Notes: generated from the letters alone by a model not told the origin. 64,000 bases of DNA from Flavobacterium chungbukense (GCF_020805785.1 NZ_JAJGZV010000001.1:186001-250000); one strand, 5' to 3'; positions 24,993 through 33,250 are shown, counted from the first letter of the stretch. Program-made: numbers and translations.

Positions 24993-25062
24993 ACCATATA
25001 AGTGATGTAAGTTCATTTTAGTTTATTTCTAAATTTATATTTACTTATATCACTTATATGGT
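24993..25062. repeat. ACCATATAAGT inverted repeat, copy 3
   Basis: The shortest copy: ACCATATAAGTGATGTAAG and CTTATATCACTTATATGGT with a 32-nt centre. It begins 6 nt after the HD gene stop codon and could act as an RNA 3'-end structure for that gene. Confidence 0.85.
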
Positions 25063-25117
25063 TCAAAATTTTAAAAAGAAACTATTGTTTTAAAGAGGCT
25101 ATTCGGGTTTTAATGGG

Positions 25118-25125
25118 TAAATTTG
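25118..25125 (+). promoter_or_regulatory. -7 promoter box of cydAB
   Basis: TAAATTTG matches the TAnnTTTG consensus. Transcription would start near 25132, about 20 nt before the ATG at 25153. This decides the cydA start: a TTG at 25123 in the same frame lies inside the -7 box and cannot be the start. No clear -33 TTG is seen at usual spacing. Confidence 0.65.
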
Positions 25126-25152
25126 TGGAACTTCATAAACAAATTACCACTT

Positions 25153-26499
25153 ATGGAAGAAATGCTCTTTTATGATCGAATGCAATTTGCCTTCACCATT
25201 ACTTTTCATTATCTTTTTCCGCAACTTACAATGGGTCTTTCGCTGATCATTGTGTACTTCAAATGGAAATACTTAAAAACTAAAGACGAACAATACAATC
25301 ATGCCACTCATTTCTGGATGAAAATCTTCGCTCTCAATTTTGCGATGGGCGTTGTAACGGGAATTCCGATGGAGTTTCAATTCGGAACCAATTGGGCAAA
25401 ATTCTCTGAGTTAACTGGAGGAATCATTGGTCAGACACTCGCAATGGAAGGAATGTTTTCTTTCTTTCTCGAATCGTCTTTCTTAGGGATATTTTTATTT
25501 GGAGAAAAACTGTTGGGACATAAATGGCATTTTGTAACCGGATTATTAATTATGATTGGTTCTTGGGCCAGCGGATTTTTAATCATTGCAACACATTCGT
25601 GGATGCAGAATCCTGTTGGTTACGAAATCTTAGAAAACGGAAAATTTGTACTGACTAATTTTCAAGCTTTATTTTTAAATCCTTGGCTTTGGCCTTCTTA
25701 TTTGCATAATCAGGCGGCTTCAATGGTAACAAGTTCTTTTGTTGTTGCCGGAATTGGCGCTTTCTATATTTTAAGTAAAAAGAATGTTTCTTTCGGGAAA
25801 TTGTTCTTAAAAACAGGCGTAATCTTCGGATTGATTTCAAGTGTTGTAGTTGCTGTTCCGACTGGAGATTTAGCGGCTAAAAACGTTGTGAAATACCAGC
25901 CAGTAACTTTTGCTGCAATGGAAGGAATTTTTCATACCGAAAAGAAAGGGTCAGAAATTGTTTTAATTGGCCAGCCTGATGTAAAAGACAAAAAACTAGA
26001 TAATAAAATCGCTGTTCCAAATATTTTAAGTTTCCTGACTTATGGAAATTGGGATCAGGAAATTAAAGGATTAGATCAGTTTGAAGAAGATTTGCATCCG
26101 ACTAATATTTCTGGTTTGTATTATGCCTATCATATTATGGTCGGACTTGGAACCGTTTTTATTGGTTTAATGGCGCTTTCTCTTTTTCAACTAATTAGAG
26201 GGAAATTATTCGAAACCAAATGGCTTTTATGGTCGTTAATGTTCATGATGCCGTTTCCGTATATTGCCAACACAACAGGCTGGTACACGGCCGAATTAGG
26301 AAGACAGCCTTGGTTGGTTTATAATTTATTACGAACTTCTGCTGGAGCTTCGCCAACAGTTTCTTCAGGAAATACTTTGTTTACCTTGTTAGGTTTTATT
26401 GGTTTATACCTTTTACTGGGAATGTTGTTTTTACTTTTAGTTGGAAAAATTATCAATAAAGGACCACACAATGTGGAACTTTCAACAGAAAAAATATAA
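25153..26499 (+). CDS. cydA: Cytochrome bd ubiquinol oxidase subunit I
   Basis: A 448-residue multi-span inner-membrane haem protein starting MEEMLFYDRMQFAFTITFHYLFPQ; the His in TFHYLFPQ is the haem ligand region. GVVTGIPMEFQFGTNW, LEGMFSFFLESSFLG-like and AELGRQPWLVYNLLRTS (the conserved GRQPW block) identify CydA. With CydB it forms the bd-type quinol oxidase with high oxygen affinity and tolerance to sulfide. Its place next to sulfide-handling genes fits this. Confidence 0.96.
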   Translation: MEEMLFYDRMQFAFTITFHYLFPQLTMGLSLIIVYFKWKYLKTKDEQYNHATHFWMKIFALNFAMGVVTGIPMEFQFGTNWAKFSELTGGIIGQTLAMEGMFSFFLESSFLGIFLFGEKLLGHKWHFVTGLLIMIGSWASGFLIIATHSWMQNPVGYEILENGKFVLTNFQALFLNPWLWPSYLHNQAASMVTSSFVVAGIGAFYILSKKNVSFGKLFLKTGVIFGLISSVVVAVPTGDLAAKNVVKYQPVTFAAMEGIFHTEKKGSEIVLIGQPDVKDKKLDNKIAVPNILSFLTYGNWDQEIKGLDQFEEDLHPTNISGLYYAYHIMVGLGTVFIGLMALSLFQLIRGKLFETKWLLWSLMFMMPFPYIANTTGWYTAELGRQPWLVYNLLRTSAGASPTVSSGNTLFTLLGFIGLYLLLGMLFLLLVGKIINKGPHNVELSTEKI

Positions 26500-26501
26500 G
26501 T

Positions 26502-27578
26502 ATGGAATTTTTTTGGTACGTAGTTTTAATGGGAATTCTAGCGGTTTATCTGGTTTTAGACGGCTATGATTTTGGTGCAGGAATTATTCATTTATTTTTT
26601 GCCGATACAGAAAAAGATAAAAAAGCGATAACAAGTGCGATTGGTCCGTTTTGGGATGCCAATGAAGTTTGGCTAATTGCAGCCGGAGGTGTATTGTTTT
26701 TTGCTTTTCCGACTTTATATGCTTCTTCTTTCAGCGGATTTTATCTGCCTTTGATTATGATTTTATGGCTTTTAATTTTCCGTGCGATCGGATTGGAAAT
26801 GCGTGGACAAGTACACAATCATATGTGGGAAAGTATTTGGGATAAAGCATTCGGAATTGCGAGTTTACTTTTGGCGCTTTTCTTCGGAATTGCTCTCGGA
26901 AATATTGTTCGCGGTGTGAATCTCGGAATGGTTCAAAACGGTGTTTCAACTCAAGAGCCACATTATTTCTTTCTGCCTTTATGGAATCCAACTTTTAGTC
27001 CGCAAGCAAATGAATTGGGAATTATTGACTGGTTTACGCTTTTCTTAGGAATTGTAAGTGTTGTGGCATTAACGATTCACGGTGCAAACTGGATTATTTA
27101 CAAAACGAATTCAGCTTTAAATCCGAAATTGAAAAATGTAGTTTTTAAATTGAACTTTGTTTTGCTGATTTTGGTCTTTATTTCTTTAGGAATTTGGCAT
27201 TTTATCGAACCAAAACCATTTCATAATTTTATTGAAAATCCGATTCTTTGGTTTTTTCCTTTAATGACTTTTGTTGGAATTGCGGGATTATTCAAAGTTC
27301 GTTCTTTCAAAAAAGATGGACATGGTTTTATTTTTTCGACTTTGTTTTTAGTTGGGGGATTTGCGTCTACCGCGGTTTCAATTTTCCCGAATGTTCTGCC
27401 TTCGACCAATAAAGTAAATCCGTCATTGACGATTTACAATACTGCCGCTCACGAATATGGATTAAATGCAGGTTTGAGCTGGTTTTTTGTCGCTTTGTTT
27501 CTGGTTATTATTTATTTTATTATTCAGTATCGCGTTTTTAGCGGAAAAATGGATGATATTGGATATGGGGAACATTGA
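26502..27578 (+). CDS. cydB: Cytochrome bd ubiquinol oxidase subunit II
   Basis: A 358-residue inner-membrane protein with about eight to nine hydrophobic segments. It begins MEFFWYVVLMGILAVYLVLDGYDFGAGI, the CydB hallmark, followed by GPFWDANEVWLIAAGGVLFFAFP. It starts 2 nt after the cydA stop codon, so the two are translationally coupled. No cydX-like small gene is seen in the 50 nt downstream; a half copy of the CACGAATT repeat is there instead. Confidence 0.96.
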   Translation: MEFFWYVVLMGILAVYLVLDGYDFGAGIIHLFFADTEKDKKAITSAIGPFWDANEVWLIAAGGVLFFAFPTLYASSFSGFYLPLIMILWLLIFRAIGLEMRGQVHNHMWESIWDKAFGIASLLLALFFGIALGNIVRGVNLGMVQNGVSTQEPHYFFLPLWNPTFSPQANELGIIDWFTLFLGIVSVVALTIHGANWIIYKTNSALNPKLKNVVFKLNFVLLILVFISLGIWHFIEPKPFHNFIENPILWFFPLMTFVGIAGLFKVRSFKKDGHGFIFSTLFLVGGFASTAVSIFPNVLPSTNKVNPSLTIYNTAAHEYGLNAGLSWFFVALFLVIIYFIIQYRVFSGKMDDIGYGEH

Positions 27579-27630
27579 TTTTTTGTTGCCACGAATTGCA
27601 CTAATTTACACTAATTTTTATTTCTTTTAA

Positions 27631-28089
27631 ATGAAAAATTTTGCTCTAATAGTATTGACCGCAGTTTTCGTTGTACTAACAAGCTGTGCAAAACAGAATG
27701 AAAGTTTACTTGAAAATGAAAATGTATTATTGCAAAAAAAGAATGATTCTTTAAATAGAAAACTGGAAGTGGCCCAAGAAGCAATTGTTGTTTTGCAAGA
27801 TAAAAATGCTTGGTATGATCCTGAATATGATAATGTAGATTTTAAAAAGAAAGGAATTGTTGACCCAGAAAAATTTATAAAAGAAGAATTAACAAAGAGA
27901 ACAGATTTAATTCCGTTGCAGCCAACTTTAGGAGGGAATATGTCTTTCGGAAATATTCAATTATTAGGAAGTAAATATTTAATTGCCGATTATGGAGATG
28001 GTCATGTTGAAGGTAAAAGTATATTTAGTTACAAATTGAATGATTCTGGAAGATTAGAGTTTAAGTTAGTCGGATTTGAAGAAAATTAG
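27631..28089 (+). CDS. Lipoprotein with coiled-coil segment
   Basis: A 152-residue exported lipoprotein: MKNFALIVLTAVFVVLTSC is a type II signal peptide (lipidated Cys19). Residues about 22-58 form a predicted coiled coil (NESLLENENVLLQKKNDSLNRKLEVAQEAIVVLQDK). The C-terminal part (NMSFGNIQLLGSKYLIADYGDGHVEGKSIFSYKLN) reads as a small beta domain. It lies 52 nt after cydB and has its own terminator. Family unknown to me; probably envelope-associated. Confidence 0.72.
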   Translation: MKNFALIVLTAVFVVLTSCAKQNESLLENENVLLQKKNDSLNRKLEVAQEAIVVLQDKNAWYDPEYDNVDFKKKGIVDPEKFIKEELTKRTDLIPLQPTLGGNMSFGNIQLLGSKYLIADYGDGHVEGKSIFSYKLNDSGRLEFKLVGFEEN

Positions 28090-28113
28090 AAAAGTCTTTT
28101 ATAAATTTAATTG

Positions 28114-28133
28114 CCTCCAGTTTTAACTGGAGG
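28114..28133 (+). terminator. Terminator CCTCCAGTT/AACTGGAGG
   Basis: A perfect 9-bp stem with a 2-base centre is followed by seven T residues, 24 nt after the lipoprotein stop codon. A degenerate twin stands after the next gene at 29189-29208. Confidence 0.88.
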
Positions 28134-28156
28134 TTTTTTTGTTTGATTTTGAAAAA

Positions 28157-28188
28157 GCTTTAGCCAAATTCCTAAGTTTGGCTAAAGC
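28157..28188. repeat. Inverted repeat GCTTTAGCCAAA
   Basis: GCTTTAGCCAAA and its complement TTTGGCTAAAGC (12 bp) surround a short loop between two exported-protein genes. There is no strong T tract. A weaker ACCTCCAGCTAAAGC word lies 20 nt further on. Role unknown. Confidence 0.6.
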
Positions 28189-28298
28189 CCTTTATTTGTA
28201 TAGATTTGTTTACCTCCAGCTAAAGCTTGAGGTAATTCATAGAAGATATTGAAAATTTTCTTAGTCTTCTTTAAAACATTCTATTAATATTTCATTTA

Positions 28299-29153
28299 AT
28301 GAAAAACTTTAAAATAATTACATTTTTCTTTCTTTTAAGCACTATAAAAGTATTAGCCTGCTCATGCTATGCACCAAAACCAATTTTAGAATTTTACTCC
28401 TCAAAATATGTTTTTGAAGGATTAGTTATAGATAAAAAAATTGCCAAAGATTCTGCTACCTATTCTATAAAAGTTAAGGTGCTCAAGAATTATAAAAAAG
28501 CTAATATTCCAAAAGAACTGCGTTTTACATTTTACTATGAGAAAGAGGACTCTGGTGGGAGTTCATGCTATTCGGAAGTTTATAAGAATCAGAAACTACT
28601 AGTTTTTGCTTCTGAATATCAAGGGAAATTAGGGTTTAGTATTATGTGTTCCAACTCTCATGTTATTGGGGAAAGAGGAATTGATCCTCTTCTGCAAAAG
28701 GTGTTGGATCATGGTAACGAATTTAATTTGGATAGCTACATCTACGATCTTGACTATGCTGTGAACTATGAATTTAATCTTACGAAACCAATTACCAATC
28801 TCGACTCCATTTTTAAAGATGCGAAAGCTATAAAATCTGATAAACCATTCGGACTTTTTGCATTGTACATCAATAAAAAAGGAGAATTGATTTCTGTTTT
28901 TAATTTTTTTGATTGGTACAAATCTTCTGAAGATTTTAAAATTGACCCGAATTTTGGTTTAATGAAAGAATTTAATGTAAAAAGTAGAAGACCTCTAACG
29001 GAATTTGAAATTTACACTATAGAATTGCTGAAAAATTTGAAAGTTTGGGAGTTAAAAAGACATAAAAATACCCAAATTGCTGTTGATTATATGGCTTATA
29101 TTTCTGTAGATTTTGATGAGAAAACATTGAAATGGACTTATGAATTAAAATAA
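28299..29153 (+). CDS. Secreted protein with TIMP/NTR-like N-terminal domain
   Basis: A 284-residue exported protein. The signal MKNFKIITFFFLLSTIKVLA is followed at once by CSCYAPKPILEFYSSKYVFEGLVIDKK, with mature N-terminal Cys-x-Cys as in netrin/tissue-inhibitor-of-metalloproteinase domains; further cysteines (SSCYSE and IMCSN) could pair with these. The C-terminal part (about 165-284) is a separate region with no recognised fold. A fragment similar to its last 40 residues is repeated just downstream. Function unknown; inhibition of a protease is only a possibility. Confidence 0.72.
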   Translation: MKNFKIITFFFLLSTIKVLACSCYAPKPILEFYSSKYVFEGLVIDKKIAKDSATYSIKVKVLKNYKKANIPKELRFTFYYEKEDSGGSSCYSEVYKNQKLLVFASEYQGKLGFSIMCSNSHVIGERGIDPLLQKVLDHGNEFNLDSYIYDLDYAVNYEFNLTKPITNLDSIFKDAKAIKSDKPFGLFALYINKKGELISVFNFFDWYKSSEDFKIDPNFGLMKEFNVKSRRPLTEFEIYTIELLKNLKVWELKRHKNTQIAVDYMAYISVDFDEKTLKWTYELK

Positions 29154-29188
29154 AACTTTGTAATTTCTTATATTAGAAACATAAACTT

Positions 29189-29208
29189 CCTCCATTTTTA
29201 ACTGGAGG
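29189..29208 (+). terminator. Terminator after the TIMP-like gene
   Basis: CCTCCA and TGGAGG pair around an 8-nt loop, followed by TTTTTTTG. The sequence resembles the terminator at 28114-28133. Confidence 0.8.
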
Positions 29209-29222
29209 TTTTTTTGTTAGTA

Positions 29223-29339
29223 GCCATCGCTTTATATGAAAAAGTTATTTGGGAAGTAAAAAGGCATAGAACTACTAAAGTTCCTGTGAAATATCTTCGT
29301 TATGTTCGAGCAGAATTTGACAAAGAAACTAAAACATGA
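29223..29339 (+). pseudogene. Duplicated C-terminal fragment of the TIMP-like gene
   Basis: An open stretch reads AIALYEKVIWEVKRHRTTKV then PVKYLRYVRAEFDKETKT and stops at TGA. The final 40 residues of the preceding gene read LLKNLKVWELKRHKNTQIAV then DYMAYISVDFDEKTLKWTYE. The shared W-E-x-KRH-x-x-T core and FD-K/E-x-T ending show it is a paralogous 3' remnant with no start codon, left after loss of most of a tandem copy. Confidence 0.75.
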
Positions 29340-29680
29340 AAATATGATGTTTAACTTTTTTGAAATAATTAAATTATTTAGGTTATTTTTGTATCAAATT
29401 ATAAATCAAAATCCCAAATTTTTAGCTCTTTTCTAATAAAGATTTATCTTTTGATTTTTGAAAGAATTAAAAGATATATTGTCCTAAATAAGCCCATTTT
29501 ATAAGCGTAATCATTTATTAAAGATTTAATTACAACTAAAAGTTATATTCTATAATTTTTATTGTAGGAAAACAAACGAGTTAATGCTTAATATTGCGTA
29601 TCTAAGAATTTTTCCCCCAAAAGAATTTTTAGAAATCGATTTTTACTAAAAGCTTAAATCTTTTTTACCTACAAATTATT
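29340..29680. other. AT-rich gap with no feature seen
   Basis: About 340 bp of very AT-rich sequence. I see no coding frame, strong hairpin or member of the repeat families. It probably holds the promoter of the gene at 29681, but no clear TAnnTTTG box is close enough to the start to be chosen. Confidence 0.5.
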
Positions 29681-30085
29681 ATGCCCTTAACAATTTTAAC
29701 CGACAAGATTAGATTTTCTTATAAATCTAAAAATTGGCAGTATCATTTTGATGAAATTAAAGAAATTGGATTACTGAAAAAAAGAAAAAAATACTTTCTA
29801 GAAAATGGTGCTTTTGCCGCTGTAACAGCCGTAACTTATTATTGTATGCTATTTTCTGATTTAATGGATTTATATTACATCATTCCAGCACTTATATGTT
29901 ACGCGCTTATTATAACTATCAGATTTAGCGATTCAACAGAATTTGTTTATTTTGTTTTTGTGAGAGATATTTATCAAAATGAAATAAAAACCAAAATTGA
30001 ATCAAAAGATCGTGCTTTAGTTGGAAAACAAATAGATTACTATTTGGATCTTCAATTCGAAAGAAATATTCAAAAAACAGCTTAA
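29681..30085 (+). CDS. Small two-pass membrane protein of unknown function
   Basis: A 134-residue protein. The first 45 residues are soluble (DKIRFSYKSKNWQYHFDEIKEIGLLKKRKKYF, reminiscent of a PH-like or YcxB-like start). Two hydrophobic segments follow (about 46-62 AAVTAVTYYCMLFS and 67-84 YYIIPALICYALIITI), then a charged cytoplasmic tail. It stands alone. No family recognised; the ORF is supported by composition and length. Confidence 0.6.
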   Translation: MPLTILTDKIRFSYKSKNWQYHFDEIKEIGLLKKRKKYFLENGAFAAVTAVTYYCMLFSDLMDLYYIIPALICYALIITIRFSDSTEFVYFVFVRDIYQNEIKTKIESKDRALVGKQIDYYLDLQFERNIQKTA

Positions 30086-30312
30086 AAAGAAATAGAATGT
30101 TTGTATTTGATATTTCCCGTTATGACTTTTTAGTCATAATGGCAGCTTTGATTTACGGTTATTTTATAACGAAAAGAAAAAAATTAACGAAACGCTAAGT
30201 CATATATTGCTAATTATGAAGTAGCTTTAAAATACCAAAAATAAGTATAGTTATGTCGTTATTAAAGTAACGGCGGGCTGTTTTAACTATACGGACCCCA
30301 AATTACGAAATT

Positions 30313-30699
30313 ATGGCCGCAACGATTAAAAACAAAATAAAGAATATTAGAGAGTTAAAAAATTATACTCAAGAATATATGGCAGAAAGATTAGGTGTGA
30401 CACAGGCAGGTTACAGCAAAATTGAAAAAGGAAAAACTTCTTTGAGTTATGAAAAGCTGGTAGAAATTGGAAGAATTTTAGATGTCAGCGTAGAAGATAT
30501 TATTAGTTTTGATTATGATAAGTACTTCAATAATTTCAATAAAATAACAGGAAACAATAACGGAAGTATTTTAATTAACACAGATAATTCATCGGCATTA
30601 AAAGAGCTTTACGAAGATAAAATCCAGTTATTGGAAAAACTGCTCAATATTACCGAAAATGAATTGGAGCGATATAAGGATAAGTTTGGAGAAATTTAG
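30313..30699 (+). CDS. XRE-family helix-turn-helix regulator with coiled-coil tail
   Basis: A 128-residue protein. Residues about 8-62 form a Cro/CI-type HTH (KNIRELKNYTQEYMAERLGVTQAGYSKIEKGKTSLSYEKLVEIGRILDVSVEDII). An Asn-rich linker leads to a C-terminal coiled coil (about 92-125, LYEDKIQLLEKLLNITENELERYKDK) likely used to dimerise. No ligand-binding domain. Targets cannot be inferred from neighbours; a 227-bp gap with only a small TATGAC/GTCATA hairpin lies upstream. Confidence 0.85.
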   Translation: MAATIKNKIKNIRELKNYTQEYMAERLGVTQAGYSKIEKGKTSLSYEKLVEIGRILDVSVEDIISFDYDKYFNNFNKITGNNNGSILINTDNSSALKELYEDKIQLLEKLLNITENELERYKDKFGEI

Positions 30700-30720
30700 A
30701 ACCAACAAATTTTTAGTTTC

Positions 30721-30753
30721 ATCTTTGTCAAAGTATCAAACTTTGACAAAGAT
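30721..30753. terminator. Bidirectional hairpin between convergent genes
   Basis: A perfect 13-bp inverted repeat ATCTTTGTCAAAG/CTTTGACAAAGAT with a 7-nt loop lies 21 nt after the XRE gene and 80 nt beyond the TauE gene stop. The T tract is weak on both strands, so it may protect 3' ends more than terminate. Confidence 0.65.
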
Positions 30754-30833
30754 TACTCTACAAGTAAAAACTAAATTCAAAATATAAATTAAAATCGACA
30801 AAGATCTACACGACCAGTTGTGATGCGTTAATT

Positions 30834-31619
30834 CTAAAACAATACTTCTTTGGTGATGATATAAAACCCCATTATGAGAACAAACCAGCCAAAAAGAGGT
30901 TTTAGTTTTGTTCCGTCAATTTTTTTAGAAAGCTGACTTCCAATCAGCATTCCGATTAAAGCCATTGCAGAAACACTTAATAAAAAAGTATAATCTATTG
31001 GTGTTCCGATGTATAAATCGCCCGCAAAACCAATTGAGGAATTAATGGTTATGATTAATAATGAAGTTCCAACGGCTTGTTTCATTGGTAAATTGGCGAA
31101 AAAAAGCAGCGCGGGAATAATTAAAAATCCGCCACCAGCGCCAAGAAAACCAGTTACAATTCCGACCAAAAATCCAATAAAACTTAATTGCAAATAATTG
31201 GTTTCGACAGTTTTTACATCGGGCTGATTTTTCTTAATCATCGAAATCGCTGCTGTAATCATCAATACAGAAAAGATTATCATAATTAGAAAATCTTTGG
31301 ATACCGAATAAGATGCAACACAGAATAAGGTTTTTGCAATTTGAGGAAAAATTACTTCACGAATAATTAGAATCGAAATGATAGAAGGAATAGCAAAATA
31401 AAGCGCTGATTTCAATTTCAGATTTCCCATTTTGTAATGGCTGTAACTTCCGAAAAGAGCGGTAAGTCCAACAATAAAAAGAGAATAAGAAGTTGCTTGA
31501 TCCGGATTTACTTTAAACAAATAAACTAAAATTGGAATAGTTAAAATAGAACCGCCTCCGCCAATTAAGCCAAGTGAAATTCCGATTATGATAGCAGCAA
31601 AAAAGCCTAAATATTCCAT
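30834..31619 (-). CDS. TauE/SafE-family sulfite exporter
   Basis: A 261-residue inner-membrane protein with about seven to eight segments and the duplicated TauE motif: GISLGLIGGGGSILTIPILVYLF near the N terminus and GIVTGFLGAGGGFLIIPALLFFANLPMKQAVGTSLLIITINS in the second half. The family exports sulfite or sulfoacetate-type anions. Its neighbours (Crp/Fnr regulator, rhodanese, and the persulfide-dioxygenase block 7 kb away) suggest disposal of sulfite made during sulfide oxidation. Confidence 0.93.
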   Translation of the reverse strand: MEYLGFFAAIIIGISLGLIGGGGSILTIPILVYLFKVNPDQATSYSLFIVGLTALFGSYSHYKMGNLKLKSALYFAIPSIISILIIREVIFPQIAKTLFCVASYSVSKDFLIMIIFSVLMITAAISMIKKNQPDVKTVETNYLQLSFIGFLVGIVTGFLGAGGGFLIIPALLFFANLPMKQAVGTSLLIITINSSIGFAGDLYIGTPIDYTFLLSVSAMALIGMLIGSQLSKKIDGTKLKPLFGWFVLIMGFYIITKEVLF

Positions 31620-31687
31620 TGCATTTATTTTAATGCAAAGTTGCTTCGGAAATTAGGATTCTACAGTAACATTTATCACAGAAGATT

Positions 31688-31882
31688 TTTTTTTAGCGAC
31701 GAATTCTCGAATTTTCAGGAATTATTCTGTCACATTGAGCGAAGTCGAAATGCTTTGCGGGGCTTCGACTTCGTTCAGCCTGACAACAGGAAATATTTTT
31801 GCCACAGATTAAAAGGATTATTAGGATTTCTTTTTAATAAGAATAGAAAAATCCATCTAATATTTTTAATCTGTGGCAAAAA
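31688..31882. repeat. Composite repeat block with the GAGCGAAGTCGAAATG hairpin
   Basis: Between the TauE and Crp genes, TTAGCGACGAATTCTCGAA (CACGAATT family) is followed by an inverted pair TGTCACATTGAGCGAAGTCG / CGACTTCGTTCAGCCTGACA (31728-31785). Then comes a full CACAGATT-type element (GCCACAGATTAAAAGGA to TTTTAATCTGTGGC, about 31801-31877). Three repeat units are nested in 200 bp. Reading frames across it are artefacts. Confidence 0.85.
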
Positions 31883-31886
31883 AAAA

Positions 31887-32534
31887 CTATTTCAATAACT
31901 CAATCTGGTTTCGGTTGAGTTTGACTAGACCGCGTTGTTCCATTTTTTTGAGTAATCTAGAAACCACTTCGCGAGAAGTATTCAATTCGGTTGCGATTTC
32001 TTGATGCGAAAGATTTACTTCAGAACAGCCGCAAGCATCAGAATGTCTTTTTAAATAAAATTCTAAACGTTCGTCCATAGAACGGAAAGCAATATTATCG
32101 ACTACTTCGAGAACTTCTTCAAAACGGCTTCTGTAGGTTTCAATGACAAATTCATACCAGCTTCTGTGTTCCATCATCCATTTGTCCATTGATTGCAACG
32201 GAATCATCATTACAGAAACATCTTCGACCACTTTTGCCATAATCTGACTTTTTTCGCTTTTAACTGTGCAAATCATCGAAATCGCACAAGCTTGACCTGG
32301 CTGTAAATAATACAATAAAAACTCGCCGCCATCTTCTCCTTCGCGATAAATTTTGATTTTGCCTTTTGTAATCAAAGCTGTATTTTTAATATACTGTCCC
32401 GTGCGCATTAAAATAGTTCCCGCTTCAAAATCCTGAAGAGTTCCATTTTTTTCTATGGTTTCGATAAGTTCGTTGGAGAAATTTGGAAAGATATTTTTTA
32501 ATGAATTTTGCATGGACTTTAATTTTTTAGCCAT
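31887..32534 (-). CDS. Crp/Fnr-family transcriptional regulator
   Basis: A 215-residue regulator (208 residues if the ATG at 32513 is used). The N-terminal cyclic-nucleotide-binding fold is GTLQDFEAGTILMRTGQYIKNTALITKGKIKIYREGEDGGEFLLYYLQPGQACAISMIC. The C-terminal HTH is LSHQEIATELNTSREVVSRLLKKMEQRGLVKL. Cysteines in ISMICTVKS and SDACGCSE might sense redox or sulfane sulfur; there is no classical FNR iron-sulfur motif. It is close to sulfur genes, so it probably controls them. Confidence 0.9.
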   Translation of the reverse strand: MAKKLKSMQNSLKNIFPNFSNELIETIEKNGTLQDFEAGTILMRTGQYIKNTALITKGKIKIYREGEDGGEFLLYYLQPGQACAISMICTVKSEKSQIMAKVVEDVSVMMIPLQSMDKWMMEHRSWYEFVIETYRSRFEEVLEVVDNIAFRSMDERLEFYLKRHSDACGCSEVNLSHQEIATELNTSREVVSRLLKKMEQRGLVKLNRNQIELLK

Positions 32535-32580
32535 GAATTACTCAAATTAATTTGTGGCAATTTGTGTAATTCGTGACAGA
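32531..32580. repeat. Half copy of the CACGAATT repeat in the Crp 5' leader
   Basis: TTTGTGGCAATTTGTGTAATTC lies between the Crp gene start and its -7 box, so the repeat is part of the 5' untranslated leader. Confidence 0.6.
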
Positions 32581-32619
32581 GTATTTTATCAAAAAGAAAT
32601 CAAAAGCTGTGATTGATTG

Positions 32620-32627
32620 CAAAGATA
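32620..32627 (-). promoter_or_regulatory. -7 promoter box of the Crp/Fnr gene
   Basis: Minus-strand TATCTTTG fits TAnnTTTG exactly; transcription would start near 32613, giving an 80-100 nt leader. The remaining 230 bp to the rhodanese gene hold a TAATTTTA near 32839, a possible -7 box for that gene, and nothing else obvious. Confidence 0.55.
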
Positions 32628-32865
32628 ATAGATTGAAATGGGATTAATTATCAGAAAACTAGATTTCATGTCAATTTTATGTAAATGAAAAAATCCTATT
32701 TTCTATCGATTTTGTGGACTGAATTTTTAAAAATAGTAACTAAATTTGTAATTCACTGATTATAATTGTTTCTCTAAAACGTTTTCTGAGAATAATAATC
32801 GAAATCGCATTTGGTACGTTTTTTATATATAGAAACGTCGTAATTTTACAAAAACACATTTTATT

Positions 32866-33177
32866 ATGAATTTATCACAAGAAGATTGGGTTGCTCAGTT
32901 AAACGCTGACGAAAATGCAGTTATACTTGACGTAAGAACTGAAGACGAATTTAATGATGGCTACATTGAGAATGCTTTAAACATTGATATCAATAAAGGG
33001 CAGGGGTTCATTTACGAAATTGAAGAACTAGACAAAAATAAAAATTATTATGTATACTGTCGTTCTGGGGCAAGAAGTGCAAAAGCATGCCAGGTTATGA
33101 ACGAATTGGGTATACAAAATGCTTACAATTTGCTTGGAGGAATCCTAGATTGGGAAGGCGAAACAGTACAACCATAA
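32866..33177 (+). CDS. Single-domain rhodanese
   Basis: A 103-residue cytoplasmic sulfurtransferase covering one rhodanese domain. [24 protein letters not shown] and the active loop [15 protein letters not shown] with catalytic Cys are intact. It transfers sulfane sulfur between thiols. It is divergent from the Crp/Fnr gene and probably under its control. Confidence 0.93.
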   Translation: MNLSQEDWVAQLNADENAVILDVRTEDEFNDGYIENALNIDINKGQGFIYEIEELDKNKNYYVYCRSGARSAKACQVMNELGIQNAYNLLGGILDWEGETVQP

Positions 33178-33183
33178 AAGAAG

Positions 33184-33205
33184 AAGAGGCATACAAAAGC
33201 CTCTT
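33184..33205 (+). terminator. Terminator after rhodanese gene
   Basis: AAGAGGC/GCCTCTT with an 8-nt loop and a T6-C-T4 run, 6 nt after the stop codon. It separates the rhodanese gene from gapN. Confidence 0.85.
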
Positions 33206-33250
33206 TTTTCTTTTGAAAATAGAATTACCAGACCATTAAATAACCAAACT

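Noticed and set aside
25123..25152. Upstream TTG start for cydA adding ten residues
   Set aside because: The TTG lies inside the -7 promoter box, so it would not be transcribed. The ATG at 25153 also matches the usual CydA N terminus.
28157..28235. A CRISPR-like or attachment-site array from the repeated CCTCCAG and TAGCC words
   Set aside because: The words form terminators and one hairpin; there is no regular spacing, spacer set or integrase.
30098..30199. Possible small membrane peptide after the two-pass membrane protein
   Set aside because: On careful reading the frame is closed by a stop after about eleven codons; only a small hairpin remains.
31641..31898. An 85-codon plus-strand frame between TauE and Crp genes
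   Set aside because: It reads across three nested intergenic repeats; its composition is repeat-derived.
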